Below, piece by piece: positions 6,989-16,588 of a stretch of 64,000 nucleotides of DNA. Source of the DNA: Gemmatimonadaceae bacterium. GTDB taxonomy: Bacteria > Gemmatimonadota > Gemmatimonadetes > Gemmatimonadales > Gemmatimonadaceae. Made by a program: the position numbers and the translations under genes. How positions within the stretch are numbered: the first letter of the stretch is position 1; each line of letters opens with the position of its first letter. The stretch covers positions 1 through 64,000 of the forward strand of contig JACCWE010000124.1 of NCBI GenBank assembly GCA_013697785.1, written 5' to 3'. The notes under the pieces were generated by a model. The model did no database searches and was not told where the DNA came from. It saw nothing but the letters and a program-made list of their open reading frames with translations.

Positions 6989-8931
6989 CGCGCCCCTCCC
7001 GGCTGCAGCTCGTGCACGGATCGCTCGCGCTCTTCGCGCTCGCGCTCGTGCTGCGCGCCGCGCAGGTGCAGCTCTGGCAAGCGAAGCTCTGGCGGCACAA
7101 GGCGGAGCGGCAGCAGTTCGCGGCGGCCGATGTTCCGGCGGCGCGCGGCGACATCTTCGATGTGAGCGAGGTGCCGATCGCGCAGAGCCGACCCACGGTG
7201 CGGCTGCGCGTCGCGCCCAAGGAGCTCAAGGATCGCGCGGCCACCGGGCGTGCGCTCGCGAAGCTCGGTGTTCCGCGCGCGTGGGTGTCACGGGCGACGG
7301 ACCAGCATCGCGCGTGGGTGGAGCTTCCCGGCGCGTATCAGCCCGGCGACGCGGCCGCGGTGACACGCATGCGCGGAGTGTACTCCGACGCGGGTGTGGA
7401 GCGCGTCTATACGCAGCGCGCGGCGATGCGCCGGCTCGTTGGAGTCGTCGATGCGCGCGGCGTCGCTGTCGATGGGCTCGAGCTCACGCTCGACTCGCTG
7501 CTGCGCGGGGAGGAGCGAGTCGCGCGTCTCGCTCGCGATTCGCGCGGCGCGCGCATCGACGCGCCCGATGACGACGTGCCCGAGGCAGGCGACGCCGTGG
7601 TGCTCACGATCAACCAGTCGCTCCAGGAGATCTCCGAGCGGGCGCTCGCGGATGCGCTCGCGGGTACGGGTGCCGATGGCGGCGACATCGTGATCATCGA
7701 TCCGCACGACGGCGAGATTCGCGCGATGGCGAGCCGGCGCAACGATCCGAAATCGTCGGGGAGCCCGGCGGTGAGCGAACCGTTCGAGCCCGGATCGACG
7801 CTCAAGCCGCTCATGGTCTCGCGCCTGCTGCAGCTCGGACGCGCGAAGCCGGACGAGATCATGAATACCGAGAACGGCGTGTACGTGCTCGATGGCCGCA
7901 CGATCACCGATGAGCACAAGAAGCCACAGATGTCGCTCTCCGATGTCATCCGATACTCGAGCAACATCGGCATCGTCAAGTTCACCTCGCGCTTCTCGGA
8001 TCGCGAGAAATACGACGCTCTGCGCGACTTCGGGTTCGGAATGCCGTCCGGGCTGCCGTATCCCGCGGAAGCCGCCGGGACGCTCAGACTCCCGAAGGAA
8101 TGGTCCAGGCTGTCGCCTGCCTCGCTGTCGATGGGCTACGAGATCGCGGTGACGCCCCTCCAGCTCGCGGCCGCGTATGTGCCGATCGCGAATGGAGGAT
8201 TGATGCTCGAGCCCGCGCTGATTCGGGAGATTCGCGCACCGGATGGGAAGGTTCGCTATCATCATGAACCGCGCGTGTTGCGGCGCGTGATGGACCCGAC
8301 GGTCGCAGCGGTGGTACGGCGGATGCTCGTCGGCGTCGTCACGGGCGGTACGAGCACCGAGGCAGCGATGCTCAACTTCGATGTGGGAGGGAAGAGTGGC
8401 ACGTCGCGACGCACGGTTGGTAAGCACGGCTACGGCGCGGGCGCGTACACGGCGTCGTTCGTCTCCGTCTTTCCGGCCGAGGCGCCGCAATACGTGATCC
8501 TCGTGAAGCTGAACAATCCCAAGGGCGACATCTTCGGCGGCAAGACGGCCGCTCCCGTTTCGAAGATCGTGCTTCAGGCGGCGCTGGCGGCGCGCGACGC
8601 ATCGCTCGATCGCGGCACGCTCGCCACTTCGCGCGATTCGCTCGAGCCACTCGCGGACAGCTTGGCTCGCGCAACGCTCGACGATGACGACGACACGCTG
8701 CCACCCACCATTTTCGACCTCGGCCACGCGCGCCGCGCCCCCGTCGTCGCGGCCGCGCCGCGCACGGTCCCCGACGTGCGCGGGCTCTCCGTGCGCGCCG
8801 CGACGTTCGCGCTCCATCGCGCCGGCTTCAACGTCCAGCTCGATGGTTTCGGCTCCGCGCGCACGACGGCGCCGGCCGCGGGAGCGATGGCGCAGAGCGG
8901 GTCGCTCGTGCGAGTGAGCGCAGCGCAGTGA
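6985..8931 (+). CDS. ftsI: Septal peptidoglycan transpeptidase FtsI (PBP3), with C-terminal PASTA domain
   Basis: 648 residues. One N-terminal membrane helix (SLALFALALVLRAAQV), a PBP dimerisation domain (RGDIFDVSEVPIA), then the transpeptidase domain: active-site Ser in FEPGSTLKP (Ser271), the SSN motif in 'IRYSSNIG' and GKSGTSR as the KTG-type box. After about residue 590 a PASTA domain is visible (TVPDVRGLSVRAATFALHRA). Class B PBP that crosslinks septal peptidoglycan with FtsW. A PASTA domain on FtsI is common outside Proteobacteria. Starts in ATGA overlap with ftsL and ends in GTGA overlap with murE. Confidence 0.96.
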   Translation: MTRPSRLQLVHGSLALFALALVLRAAQVQLWQAKLWRHKAERQQFAAADVPAARGDIFDVSEVPIAQSRPTVRLRVAPKELKDRAATGRALAKLGVPRAWVSRATDQHRAWVELPGAYQPGDAAAVTRMRGVYSDAGVERVYTQRAAMRRLVGVVDARGVAVDGLELTLDSLLRGEERVARLARDSRGARIDAPDDDVPEAGDAVVLTINQSLQEISERALADALAGTGADGGDIVIIDPHDGEIRAMASRRNDPKSSGSPAVSEPFEPGSTLKPLMVSRLLQLGRAKPDEIMNTENGVYVLDGRTITDEHKKPQMSLSDVIRYSSNIGIVKFTSRFSDREKYDALRDFGFGMPSGLPYPAEAAGTLRLPKEWSRLSPASLSMGYEIAVTPLQLAAAYVPIANGGLMLEPALIREIRAPDGKVRYHHEPRVLRRVMDPTVAAVVRRMLVGVVTGGTSTEAAMLNFDVGGKSGTSRRTVGKHGYGAGAYTASFVSVFPAEAPQYVILVKLNNPKGDIFGGKTAAPVSKIVLQAALAARDASLDRGTLATSRDSLEPLADSLARATLDDDDDTLPPTIFDLGHARRAPVVAAAPRTVPDVRGLSVRAATFALHRAGFNVQLDGFGSARTTAPAAGAMAQSGSLVRVSAAQ

Positions 8932-10388
8932 GCTCCATTCCCGTCGAGCGCATCGTCGCCTCGCTCAAGCACGACGGACTCCTCGTCGAGGCTACGGGCA
9001 CGCTTCCCGAGCAGGTCGCCGACGTGACCGACGACAGCAGGCGCGTCGCCGCGAACGGACTGTTCATCGCGGTGCACGGTTCTGCGCGCGACGGCCACGA
9101 CTTCCTTCCGCAGGCCGAGGCATCCGGTGCGGCGGCGGCGATCGTCGAGGATCCGGGGCGCACGAGCCTTCCGTCGATCGTCGTACGCGAGGGACGGCGG
9201 GCGGCGGCCATCGCTGCATCGGCCGCGTTCGACGATCCCGCGAAGAAGCTGCGGCTGCTCGCGGTCACAGGCACGAACGGAAAGACGACCGTCGTCGGCA
9301 TTCTGCGCCATCTGCTCGACAAGCCCGACGCCCGCAGCGCTTCGATCGGCACGCTTGGCATCCTCCTCGGCAGCGAAGGCGTGCCGGTGGGCGGAGGCGC
9401 GTCGCTCACGACGCCGGGCCCCGTCGAGCTGCAGCGCGCGCTGCGGGCCCTGGTCGACCGCGGTGCGCGCACGGTGGCGATGGAGCTCTCCTCGCACAGC
9501 CTCGATCAGAAGCGAGCCGAAACTCTGGTGTTCGAGGCTGGGGTGTTCACCAATCTCACGCGCGATCATCTCGACTACCACGAGACGATGGAAGCGTATC
9601 TGCTGGCAAAATCGAAGCTGATCGCGCAGCTCGGCTCGCGCGGCGCGGCCGTCGTCAATCTCGACGACAAGGTGTGGGAGACGCTGCCGCAGGCGAATCA
9701 CCTCATCACGTTCGGCCGCAGTCCCGACGCGATGGTGCGCGCGGAGTCGGTGCTCTTCCATCCGCGCGGCAGCGAGTGGCTGCTCGTCGCCGACAATCAG
9801 CGCCACGCGCTGCAGCTGCCGCTCATCGGCGACTTCAACATCAGCAACGCGCTTGGTGCCGCGGCGGCAGCGTGGCATCTCGGCATGACGCTGTCGGCGA
9901 TCGCCGCCCGGCTGCGCACTGTGCCGCAGGTGGCGGGAAGGCTCGAAGTCATCCACGAGCGGCCGACCGTGCTCCGCGACTACGCGCACACGCCGGACGC
10001 GCTCGAGCGCTCGCTGGCGGCGGTGCGCCCGTTCGCACGCAAGAAGCTGTTCGTGATCTTCGGCGCCGGCGGTGATCGCGATCGCGGTAAGCGACCGCTC
10101 ATGGGGGCGATCGCCGAGCAGGGGGCGGACTTCGCGATCGCGACGAGCGACAATCCGCGTACGGAGGAGCCGGCCGCGATACTCGAAGACATCGAACGCG
10201 GAATGCGGCTCGCGAATCACGAGATCATCGAGGACAGGCGCGAGGCGATCAAGCGTGCGCTCGAGCTCGCGAGCACCGAGGATGTCGTGCTGCTCGCCGG
10301 GAAGGGACACGAGACCTATCAGATACGAGGCACCATCTCGTATCCGTTCGATGAAAAGGAGATTGTGGCAGAGCTGTCCGCATCATGA
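8928..10388 (+). CDS. murE: UDP-MurNAc-L-Ala-D-Glu:meso-diaminopimelate ligase MurE
   Basis: 486 residues from a GTG that overlaps the ftsI stop. ATP-binding loop GTNGKTT, substrate loop DDSRR near the start, and the diagnostic SDNPRTEEP motif: DNPR marks meso-diaminopimelate rather than lysine as the added amino acid. The carbamylated-Lys region and KGHETYQ near the end are also typical. Adds the third residue of the stem peptide in the cytoplasm. The direct reading is a Gram-negative-type A1gamma peptidoglycan. Coupled to murF by ATGA. Confidence 0.97.
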   Translation: MSSIPVERIVASLKHDGLLVEATGTLPEQVADVTDDSRRVAANGLFIAVHGSARDGHDFLPQAEASGAAAAIVEDPGRTSLPSIVVREGRRAAAIAASAAFDDPAKKLRLLAVTGTNGKTTVVGILRHLLDKPDARSASIGTLGILLGSEGVPVGGGASLTTPGPVELQRALRALVDRGARTVAMELSSHSLDQKRAETLVFEAGVFTNLTRDHLDYHETMEAYLLAKSKLIAQLGSRGAAVVNLDDKVWETLPQANHLITFGRSPDAMVRAESVLFHPRGSEWLLVADNQRHALQLPLIGDFNISNALGAAAAAWHLGMTLSAIAARLRTVPQVAGRLEVIHERPTVLRDYAHTPDALERSLAAVRPFARKKLFVIFGAGGDRDRGKRPLMGAIAEQGADFAIATSDNPRTEEPAAILEDIERGMRLANHEIIEDRREAIKRALELASTEDVVLLAGKGHETYQIRGTISYPFDEKEIVAELSAS

Positions 10389-11758
10389 CGGTGCGCGCTT
10401 TCTGGACCGTCGCGCGCATCGCCGACGCGCTGCGCGATGAGCTCACGGGCGCGATCCCGCGCGACGACCGCCCGATCGCACGCATCACGACGGATACGCG
10501 CCGCATCACGCCGGGCGACTGCTTCCTCGCGCTGGTCGGCGAGCACTTCGACGGACACGACTTTCTCCGCGAGGCAATCGAGCTCGGCGCCACGGCGGTG
10601 ATCGTTTCGCGACCGGGACGCACGACGGGACTTGGCGTGCCGGCATTCACCGTCGAGGACACACTCGTCGCCCTGGGCGCGCTCGCACGCTATCGCCGCC
10701 GCGCGTGGAGCGGCACGGTGATCGGCGTGGGTGGCTCGAATGGCAAGACGACCACGAAGGAGCTGATCCGCGCGACGCTCGAAGCGACGCTCGCCGTGCA
10801 TGCGACGACGGGGAACCTGAACAACCTGATCGGAGTGCCACTCACGCTCCTCGCGATGCCCGACGACGCGGAGGTCGCAGTGGTCGAGATGGGGATGAAC
10901 GTCCCCGGCGAGATGGCGCGGCTCCGCGCGATCGTCGAGGCGGATCTCGTCGTGATGACCAGCATCTCGGAGGAGCATCTCGAGGGACTCGGGAGTCTCG
11001 AGGGCGTAATGCGCGAGGAGTCGGAGCTCTTCGTCGGCGCGACGGTGGCGATCGTCCCCGCCTCGCAGCCGGAGATCGCTGTGGCGGCCCGGGGACGAGC
11101 GGCGCGCGTCGTGAGCGCCGGACTCGACTCGGGGGACATGCGCGCCACAAAGTGGTCGGTGAGCGCCGAGGGACTCGGTGAGTTGGAAGTCGATGGCGCC
11201 ACCGTTCGCCCTCCCGCCCGCGGCGCCCACAACCTGCGCAATGCGATGCTCGCCCTCGCCGTCGCGCGCGAGCTCGGGCTTCCGATGGAGGACGCCGCGC
11301 GGGGAATGGCGCGCGCGACCTTCCCGTCGATGCGCATGGACGTGGGTCCGCTCGGAAAGGGGAAGGCGACGCTCATCAATGATGCGTACAACGCCAGCCC
11401 CGCTTCGATGCGCGCCGCGATCGATGTCCTCGCCGCGACCGGCGCCGGCCGTCAGCGCGTCGCCGTGCTCGGCACGATGCGCGAGCTCGGCGCGCACGCG
11501 AGCCGCCTCCACGAGGAGGTGGCGCGCGCGGCATTGGCATCGCCGGTGGAGATTGTGGCCGGAATGGGCGAGATTGGCGAGGCGCTTCGCGTGGTAGGCT
11601 CGCGCGATGCGCGCGTCGTCGTGGCCGCGGACGTCGATGAGCTGTGGAAGGCGCTCGAGCCTCGCCTGGCGCCCGATGCCGTCATCCTTCTCAAAGCGTC
11701 GCGCGGCGTGAAGCTCGAGCGTCTCGTTCCACCTCTCACCGAGTGGGCCAATCGTTAG
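10385..11758 (+). CDS. murF: UDP-MurNAc-tripeptide:D-Ala-D-Ala ligase MurF
   Basis: 457 residues with the Mur ligase P-loop GVGGSNGKTTTKE, the MNVPGEMARL segment, SISEEHLEGLGS and the C-terminal 'INDAYNASPASMRAAIDVL' that is characteristic of MurF. It adds D-Ala-D-Ala to the UDP-MurNAc-tripeptide, completing the pentapeptide. The D-Ala-D-Ala ligase (ddl) is not in this cluster, while alanine racemase lies 20 kb away in this window. Overlaps murE (ATGA) and shares one base with the mraY GTG. Confidence 0.96.
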   Translation: MTVRAFWTVARIADALRDELTGAIPRDDRPIARITTDTRRITPGDCFLALVGEHFDGHDFLREAIELGATAVIVSRPGRTTGLGVPAFTVEDTLVALGALARYRRRAWSGTVIGVGGSNGKTTTKELIRATLEATLAVHATTGNLNNLIGVPLTLLAMPDDAEVAVVEMGMNVPGEMARLRAIVEADLVVMTSISEEHLEGLGSLEGVMREESELFVGATVAIVPASQPEIAVAARGRAARVVSAGLDSGDMRATKWSVSAEGLGELEVDGATVRPPARGAHNLRNAMLALAVARELGLPMEDAARGMARATFPSMRMDVGPLGKGKATLINDAYNASPASMRAAIDVLAATGAGRQRVAVLGTMRELGAHASRLHEEVARAALASPVEIVAGMGEIGEALRVVGSRDARVVVAADVDELWKALEPRLAPDAVILLKASRGVKLERLVPPLTEWANR

Positions 11759-12900
11759 TGCTCTACCATCTCTTCACTCCACTCGTCGGCAGCTGCCGAC
11801 TCTGCATCATCTTCAACGTCTTCAACTACATCACCTTCCGATCCGCCGGCGCTGCGGTGACGGGGCTGTTGCTGGCGTTCGTCGTCGGCCCGTTCGTAAT
11901 CCGGCGGCTGCGCGCGATGAAGGTGCGCCAGGTGATCCGCGCCGGAACCCCCGACAGCCACCAGGAAAAGTCGAGCACGCCGACGATGGGCGGCGTGGTC
12001 TTTCTCATCGCGGGACTCGTTGCGACGCTGCTCTGGATGCGCCTCAACAACCGCTACGTCTGGATCGCGGTGATCGCGACGGCGTGGATGGGGTGCATCG
12101 GCTTCGTCGACGACTACCTCAAGCTCAAACAGCAGCGGGAAGGGAAGAAGAATGAGGGGCTCGTCGAGCGCTACAAGCTCGTCGGACAGATCACGCTCGG
12201 AATCGCCCTCGGGCTCGCGCTCTGGCTCTCGCCGCTCTCGAACCTTCCCGGCGCGTCGACCACGATTCCCTTCTACAAGTACGTGCTCGTCGTACCCGTC
12301 TTTGCGTGGCTCTACGTGCCGTGGGTCGCGTTCGTGCTCACGGGCACGAGCAACGCGGTGAATCTCACCGATGGACTCGATGGACTCGCAACCGGGCTCG
12401 CCGCGATCTCCTTCGCGACCTTCGCGATCTTCGCCTATCTCATCGGCCGCTTCGATGCGAGCCAGTATTTGCAGATCTATTACCTCCGGGGCTCCGGTGA
12501 GCTCACTGTGTTCTGCAGCGCGCTGGTCGGCTCGCTCATCGGCTTCCTCTGGTACAACACGCACCCCGCCGAGGTCTTCATGGGAGACACCGGCTCGCTC
12601 GCCCTCGGTGGCGCGCTCGGCGCTGTCGCAATTCTGCTCAAGTCGGAGTTTCTTCTCCTGCTAGTTGGCGCGGTGTTCGCGGCCGAGACGGTTTCGGTGA
12701 TCATCCAGCGCACGGTATTCAAGTACCGGCGGCGGAAGTACGGCTTCGACTACGCGAAGGCTCACCGAATATTTCTGCGAGCACCGCTGCACCATCACTT
12801 CGAGCTCAAGGGATGGCAGGAGTCGCAGGTGGTGGTGCGCTTCTGGATTCTCGGAATTCTCTCCGCGCTCGTCGCGCTGAGCACGCTCAAGCTCAGATGA
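11758..12900 (+). CDS. mraY: Phospho-N-acetylmuramoyl-pentapeptide-transferase MraY
   Basis: 380 residues. Forms lipid I by moving phospho-MurNAc-pentapeptide to undecaprenyl phosphate at the inner membrane. Start is the GTG at 11758 (TAGTG junction with murF), giving MLYHLFTPLVGSCR; longer frames run into murF. Polytopic, about ten hydrophobic helices. The Asp motif FVDDYLK, NAVNLTDGLDGLA and the HHHFELKGW box are all visible. Downstream murD overlaps by ATGA. Confidence 0.97.
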   Translation: MLYHLFTPLVGSCRLCIIFNVFNYITFRSAGAAVTGLLLAFVVGPFVIRRLRAMKVRQVIRAGTPDSHQEKSSTPTMGGVVFLIAGLVATLLWMRLNNRYVWIAVIATAWMGCIGFVDDYLKLKQQREGKKNEGLVERYKLVGQITLGIALGLALWLSPLSNLPGASTTIPFYKYVLVVPVFAWLYVPWVAFVLTGTSNAVNLTDGLDGLATGLAAISFATFAIFAYLIGRFDASQYLQIYYLRGSGELTVFCSALVGSLIGFLWYNTHPAEVFMGDTGSLALGGALGAVAILLKSEFLLLLVGAVFAAETVSVIIQRTVFKYRRRKYGFDYAKAHRIFLRAPLHHHFELKGWQESQVVVRFWILGILSALVALSTLKLR

Positions 12901-14264
12901 TTCCCGCCGAGTGGAAGGCGAGTGAGGCCGCGATCATCGGCCTCGGGCGGAGCGGCGTGGCCGCATCGCTCCTGCTGGCCCGGCACGGGGTGCACGTGTA
13001 CGCATCGGATGGCAGCAGCGACGCAACTGCGACCGCTGGCGCTGCGAAGCTGAATGCGGCAGGAGGGATCGAGGCCGTCGCGGGCTCGCACGATCTCGAG
13101 CGCATCGCGCGTGCCGTCGTAGTGGTCGTGAGCCCCGGCGTGCCGCCCGAAGCACCGCCGCTCGAGGCCGCACGCGCTGCGGGCGTTCCGATCGTGAGCG
13201 AGATCGAAGTCGCGCTGCGTGCGCTCGACGGCACGTGCTACGTCGCCGTCACCGGCACGAACGGGAAGACGACGACCACTGCGCTCATCGGCCATCTCCT
13301 GCGCACGCTCGGCAAGCGCGTCGCCGATGCCGGAAATATCGGTACGCCGCTCACCGAGATCGCGCTTCGCGACGATCGTCCCGACTGGATCGCGCTCGAG
13401 CTCTCGTCGTTCCAGCTGCACGACACGCCGAGCGTGGACCCGACCGTCGGCGTGCTCACGAATCTCTCGCCGGATCATCTCGACCGGTACGCGAGTGCCG
13501 ACGAATATTACGCCGACAAGGCGCTTCTCTTTCGAAATGCGAACGAGACGTCGTCCTGGGTGCTCAACACCGATGACGATCTGGTGCTCGCGATGGCCGC
13601 CGGCGTACCGGGCATGCATCACGGATTCGGAATCACGAGCGCCGGCGCCGAGATGACGTTCACGGACGGCGAGCTTCGCTGGAATGGCGTGAAGATCCTG
13701 GCGCGTGAGGAGCTGCCGCTGCTCGGCAACCACAATGTGATGAACGCGATGGCTGCGTCGCTCGCGGTGATTGCGGCTGACCCCGCGCACGCCACGCGCG
13801 GCTCACTCGCGCGTATAGCCGATAGCCTCCGCTCCTTCCGCGCGCCGCCGCATCGCCTCGAGCTCGCCGGCGAGCGGGCGGGTGTGCTCTGGATCAACGA
13901 CTCGAAGGCGACGAATATCAGCTCGACACAGGTCGCGATCGACGGGATGACGCGGCCGACGATTCTCCTGCTCGGCGGCCGGCACAAGGGCGAGCCGTAC
14001 ACGTCGCTCGCGGATGGGCTGAAGAAGCACGTGCGCGTGGTGCTGGCGTATGGCGAGGCCGCGCCGATCATCGAGGAGGATCTCGAGGGCGTCGTTCGAG
14101 TCGAGCGTCTGGGCAACGATTTCGCTGAAGTCGTGGCGCGCGCGCGTGCGGTCGCGAAGCCCGGCGACGTGGTGCTCCTGTCGCCCGCGTGCTCGAGCTA
14201 CGACATGTTCCGCAACTACGAAGAGCGCGGCGCGGCGTTCCGGCGCCTCGCCGGCGTGGCGTGA
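12897..14264 (+). CDS. murD: UDP-MurNAc-L-alanine:D-glutamate ligase MurD
   Basis: 455 residues from the ATG overlapping the mraY stop. N-terminal Rossmann-like domain with GLGRSGVAAS, central ATP loop GTNGKTTTTAL, LSPDHLDRY, and the C-terminal domain with INDSKATN and LLGGRHKGEPY. Adds D-glutamate to UDP-MurNAc-L-Ala in the cytoplasm. Normal length. The stop overlaps the GTG of ftsW (GTGA). Confidence 0.97.
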   Translation: MIPAEWKASEAAIIGLGRSGVAASLLLARHGVHVYASDGSSDATATAGAAKLNAAGGIEAVAGSHDLERIARAVVVVVSPGVPPEAPPLEAARAAGVPIVSEIEVALRALDGTCYVAVTGTNGKTTTTALIGHLLRTLGKRVADAGNIGTPLTEIALRDDRPDWIALELSSFQLHDTPSVDPTVGVLTNLSPDHLDRYASADEYYADKALLFRNANETSSWVLNTDDDLVLAMAAGVPGMHHGFGITSAGAEMTFTDGELRWNGVKILAREELPLLGNHNVMNAMAASLAVIAADPAHATRGSLARIADSLRSFRAPPHRLELAGERAGVLWINDSKATNISSTQVAIDGMTRPTILLLGGRHKGEPYTSLADGLKKHVRVVLAYGEAAPIIEEDLEGVVRVERLGNDFAEVVARARAVAKPGDVVLLSPACSSYDMFRNYEERGAAFRRLAGVA

Positions 14265-15439
14265 GCTCGTCGCCGCCCGCCATCCGCGAGCGTTGGCGGA
14301 TGACGCTCGAGGCGCGCGCGCTCATCATCACGACTGGCGTCATTCTCGCCTTCGGTCTCGCGGTGCTCTACAGCGCGAGCGCGCTGGCCGCAGTGCGCGA
14401 GCAGCATGCCAACAGCTTCTATCTCCTTCGCCAGCTCTCCGGAGTCGGGATCGGGGTCGTGCTCTTCGCCATCGCCGCGAAGGTGGACGCCGAACGATGG
14501 AGAGGGTGGGCGTGGCCGATCCTCATCGTGGCGATCGTGCTCCTGCTCATCCCCGTCCTGCCGGTGCCGAACTCGATCGCGCCGCGCTTCCACGGATCAC
14601 GGCGGTGGGTGAATATCGGATTTCTCTTCCAGTCCTCGGAGTTCGCGAAGCTCGCGGTCATCATCTGGACCGCGATGCTCATCGTGAAGAAGGGCGACAA
14701 GCTGCGCCGACTGACGAAGGGGCTGCTCCCGTTCGTGCTCATTCTCGCACTGCTCAACATCCTCGTCATCCTCGAGCCCGATCTCTCGATGGCCATGACC
14801 TTCACGCTGATCATGGGGATCATGCTCTTCGCGGGTGGCGTGCGCATTGGCCATGTCGTTTTCCTCGGCGTCATCGCCATTCCGCTGCTTTGGCGCGAAG
14901 TCGAGAAAATGCAATACGCCTTGCTGCGCATGACGAGCTTCCTGAATCCCGGTGACGCGCCCGTGCAGGCGGGCTACCAGCTCAAGCAGTCGCTGATCGC
15001 CGTTGGATCCGGAGGATTGTTCGGCGTGGGCTTCGGTATGGGGCGACAGCAGCTCGGCTTCGTTCCGTTTCCGTACAACGACTTCATCGGCGCGAACATC
15101 GGCGAAGAATGGGGATTCCTCGGCATCCTCTTCATCACGCTGGTGTTCGTCGCCTACGGATGGATCGGCTTCAGGATCGCGAAGCAGGCGCGCACGACGT
15201 TCCAGCAGCTGCTCGCGATCGGGATCACCTTCATGACGGTGAGCACCGCATTCCTGCATCTCGGCGTCGTGATCGGGCTGCTGCCTACCACCGGGCTGAC
15301 GCTTCCGTTCGTGAGCTTCGGCAGAACGAATCTCGTCATGTCGATTCTGATGACCGGGATCCTCGTGAACATCGCGAGCACGCGCGAGCGCGTCGTCGGC
15401 GAGCACGCGACCAATCCTCTCGAGCGCGCGGCGGCGTGA
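14261..15439 (+). CDS. ftsW: SEDS peptidoglycan glycosyltransferase FtsW
   Basis: 392 residues from the GTG at 14261. Ten or so transmembrane helices; SEDS signatures are LYSASALA near the start, 'RFHGSRRWVNIG', the conserved Asp in LEPDLSMAM, and the C-terminal TGLTLPFVSFGRTN. Polymerises septal glycan strands together with FtsI. An in-frame alternative, the ATG at 14300 (RMTLEAR), would remove 13 cytoplasmic residues. Coupled at both ends (GTGA with murD and with murG). Confidence 0.95.
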   Translation: MSSSPPAIRERWRMTLEARALIITTGVILAFGLAVLYSASALAAVREQHANSFYLLRQLSGVGIGVVLFAIAAKVDAERWRGWAWPILIVAIVLLLIPVLPVPNSIAPRFHGSRRWVNIGFLFQSSEFAKLAVIIWTAMLIVKKGDKLRRLTKGLLPFVLILALLNILVILEPDLSMAMTFTLIMGIMLFAGGVRIGHVVFLGVIAIPLLWREVEKMQYALLRMTSFLNPGDAPVQAGYQLKQSLIAVGSGGLFGVGFGMGRQQLGFVPFPYNDFIGANIGEEWGFLGILFITLVFVAYGWIGFRIAKQARTTFQQLLAIGITFMTVSTAFLHLGVVIGLLPTTGLTLPFVSFGRTNLVMSILMTGILVNIASTRERVVGEHATNPLERAAA

Positions 15440-16551
15440 CCGTCCGCGTGATGTTCGCCGGCGGCGGCACGGGCGGGCATCTCTACCCCGGCCTCGCGAT
15501 CGCGCGCGCGCTCGTCAAGCTCGCGCCCAACGTCGAGCCGTTTTTCGTCGGTGCACTGCGCGGCATCGAGCGCGACGTCCTTCCGAAAACGGAGTTCGAT
15601 CATCTCTTGCTCGATCTCCATCCGATCTATCGGCAGCAGCCGTGGCGGAGCTGGCGCACCGTGCGCGGCTTCGAGAGCGCGTGGCGCGCACTCGCGCGGG
15701 AGAATCGCGCGCATCCGCCGGCGACGGTGATCGGCACCGGCGGCTACGCATCCGGAGCGGCACTCGCCTTCGCGCGCACCCACGGGATTCAGATTCAGCT
15801 GCAGGAGCAGAACTCCGTTCCCGGTATCACCACGCGCTTCTTCGCGCGCCGCGCCGCCGCCGTCTACCTCGGCTATCCCGAAGCGCGCGCGCAGCTTCGC
15901 CCCGGCGCGCATACGCAACTGTTCGACAGCGGAAATCCGATCGAGCCGCCCCCGGTGCCGCTACCCTCGCGCGAGCAGGCGCGCGTGGAGTGGGGCTTCC
16001 CCGCAAAAGGCGGTCAAGTGCTGCTCGCCTTCGGCGGAAGTCAGGGCGCGCGCCCGCTCAACGATGCGATCGCGTCGATGCTCGAAGCAGGGCTGCCGTC
16101 CGGACGCTTTCTGATCTGGGCGACGGGGAAGGGGTGGTACGACGCCTACGCGAAGTACGAATCGCCGAGCGTGCGCGTGCGTCCCTATCTCGCGCCGATT
16201 CAGGGCGCGTACGCCGCTGCAGATCTCGCGCTCACGCGCGCCGGCGCGCTCACCGTGGCCGAGCTATGCGCGTGGGGAATTCCGTCGATACTGGTGCCGC
16301 TGCCAACGGCCGCGGCCGACCATCAACGCGCCAACGCGCGCGCGCTCCAGGCCGCCGGCGCCGCGCTGATGCTCGAGCAGTCTACGCTTACCGCGACGGT
16401 GCTGGGCGATGCGCTCACACGATTGCTCTCGGCGCCGAAACAGCTGTCATCCATGGCCGAGCTCGCTAACTCGCGAGGTCGGCCCGATGCTGCGGAGCGC
16501 ATTGCCACTTGGGTACTTACGATAGCTCAGCTCAAGTCGGTTGACACTTGA
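15436..16551 (+). CDS. murG: UDP-GlcNAc:lipid I N-acetylglucosaminyltransferase MurG
   Basis: 371 residues from the GTG at 15436, giving MTVRVMFAGGGTGGHLYPG, the family's N-terminal lipid-binding loop. Also visible are GTGGYASGAAL, the QEQNSVPGITTR motif and FGGSQGARPLN of the C-terminal nucleotide-sugar domain. Converts lipid I to lipid II on the inner face of the membrane. The gene ends just inside an inverted repeat that precedes murC, and is the first gene of the cluster not overlapped by its successor. Confidence 0.97.
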   Translation: MTVRVMFAGGGTGGHLYPGLAIARALVKLAPNVEPFFVGALRGIERDVLPKTEFDHLLLDLHPIYRQQPWRSWRTVRGFESAWRALARENRAHPPATVIGTGGYASGAALAFARTHGIQIQLQEQNSVPGITTRFFARRAAAVYLGYPEARAQLRPGAHTQLFDSGNPIEPPPVPLPSREQARVEWGFPAKGGQVLLAFGGSQGARPLNDAIASMLEAGLPSGRFLIWATGKGWYDAYAKYESPSVRVRPYLAPIQGAYAAADLALTRAGALTVAELCAWGIPSILVPLPTAAADHQRANARALQAAGAALMLEQSTLTATVLGDALTRLLSAPKQLSSMAELANSRGRPDAAERIATWVLTIAQLKSVDT

Positions 16552-16588
16552 GCCGGTCATCCCGTCCGCGCTATATTGCGGACGCCGC
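16531..16588 (+). promoter_or_regulatory. Candidate internal dcw promoter before murC, set in two inverted repeats
   Basis: Three things are visible. (1) CTCAAGT (16531-16537) and ACTTGAG (16546-16552) form a 7-bp inverted repeat that also contains TTGACA (16541-16546). (2) TTGAGC (16548-16553), an 18-base spacer and TATATT (16572-16577) form a promoter-like pair. (3) The TATATT lies in the loop of CGTCCGC (16563-16569)/GCGGACG (16578-16584). The predicted start near 16584 leaves only about five bases before the murC ATG. Confidence 0.5.
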